Positions 5,318-5,499 of a stretch of DNA of 5,499 nucleotides are shown in pieces. The notes under the pieces were generated by a model. It was not told where the DNA came from and did no database searches. It worked only from the letters and a program-made list of their open reading frames with translations. Location of the stretch: NCBI GenBank assembly GCA_031259365.1, contig JAIRLP010000077.1:1-5499 (forward strand), read 5' to 3'. Position 1 is the stretch's first letter, and every line of letters begins with the position of its first letter. Position numbers and translations under genes: made by a program. This stretch comes from Rickettsiales bacterium (GTDB taxonomy: Bacteria > Pseudomonadota > Alphaproteobacteria > Rs-D84).

Positions 5318-5346
5318 ATTATAGCACCTTTACAAGATAATACAAA
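5318..5346 (-). promoter_or_regulatory. Extended -10 promoter for the virB2 leader
   Basis: The minus strand reads TGCTATAAT (5326-5318), a perfect -10 with the extended TGn element. The -35 is weak: TTGTAT (5345-5340) at 16 bases or TTTGTA (5346-5341) at 17 bases. The predicted start is G at 5311, at the foot of the first leader hairpin. The promoter begins right after the upstream gene's terminator. Confidence 0.7.
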
Positions 5347-5347
5347 C

Positions 5348-5377
5348 AAAAACCGGATCTACATCCGGTTTTTTTGT
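5348..5377. terminator. Bidirectional terminator between the edge gene and the virB2 promoter
   Basis: AACCGGAT (5351-5358) pairs with ATCCGGTT (5363-5370) around CTAC, flanked by an A-run on the left and a T-run on the right that extend the stem. On either strand the stem is followed by T-rich sequence. It most likely ends the minus-strand gene whose stop is at 5393-5395 and insulates the virB2 promoter. Confidence 0.8.
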
Positions 5378-5392
5378 TACTTAAATCAAATT

Positions 5393-5499
5393 CTAGGAAC
5401 GCAGCTTTGCGCCCGTCAATCCTTCGACTTTATCAATCACAGCGGTCTGAATTGCCTGTAAATCAGTATCTGACATATTATCCAAAGGTTGAATAACTA
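5393..5499 (-). CDS. C-terminal end of an unidentified protein
   Basis: The minus strand from the right edge is open for 34 residues and ends in TAG, reading ...PLDNMSDTDLQAIQTAVIDKV and finishing GLTGAKLRS. The composition is that of a normal soluble protein (an amphipathic helix then a basic tail). The stop is followed within about 20 bases by a strong terminator, supporting it as a real gene end. The fragment is too short to assign a family. An in-frame ATG at about 5474 would give a short peptide, but the frame stays open to the edge, so a longer protein is more likely. Confidence 0.55.
   Translation of the reverse strand, partial: VIQPLDNMSDTDLQAIQTAVIDKVEGLTGAKLRS

Overview
The window looks like chromosomal DNA from an alphaproteobacterium of moderate GC content. 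The tRNA-Thr resembles alphaproteobacterial ones as I recall them, the isoleucyl-tRNA synthetase has eukaryote-like (type 2) signatures, and a VirB2-type pilin is present as in Rickettsiales/Holosporales-like and related lineages. The lineage is an inference; no marker here fixes the genus.

Layout. Positions 2-394 (+) hold the 3' part of an isoprenylcysteine carboxyl methyltransferase-family membrane protein, closed by a terminator that overlaps its stop codon. A promoter with a GC-rich discriminator then drives tRNA-Thr(CGT) (459-534), which has its own terminator. The 330 bases before ileS contain a possible 20-codon ORF with a terminator (613-700), a candidate promoter (730-757), a ten-residue ORF with four consecutive Ile codons (801-833), and a hairpin plus intrinsic terminator (838-885) ending 20 bases before ileS. 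ileS (906-3950) and nth (3953-4636, endonuclease III) follow with a 2-base gap, probably as one transcription unit, and end in a strong terminator that faces a convergent minus-strand unit.

The minus-strand unit, read right to left, starts just after the end of an unidentified gene (C-terminus at 5393-5499) and its bidirectional terminator (5351-5370). It has an extended -10 promoter (5318-5346), a structured leader of about 200 nt (5111-5311) with an internal terminator, virB2 (4751-5110), and an unlisted 23-residue membrane-peptide ORF (4666-4737).

The two notable signals are both cis-acting RNA switches. Upstream of ileS, a leader ORF M-T-T-K-T-I-I-I-I-K precedes mutually exclusive antiterminator and terminator hairpins, as expected for ribosome-mediated attenuation sensing charged tRNA-Ile. 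Upstream of virB2, three segments (A, B, C) share one complementary motif: A:B and B:C pairing exclude each other, and C overlaps the terminator stem and is also an 8-base complement of the virB2 Shine-Dalgarno region. Both are structural predictions by eye and have not been folded or compared across genomes.
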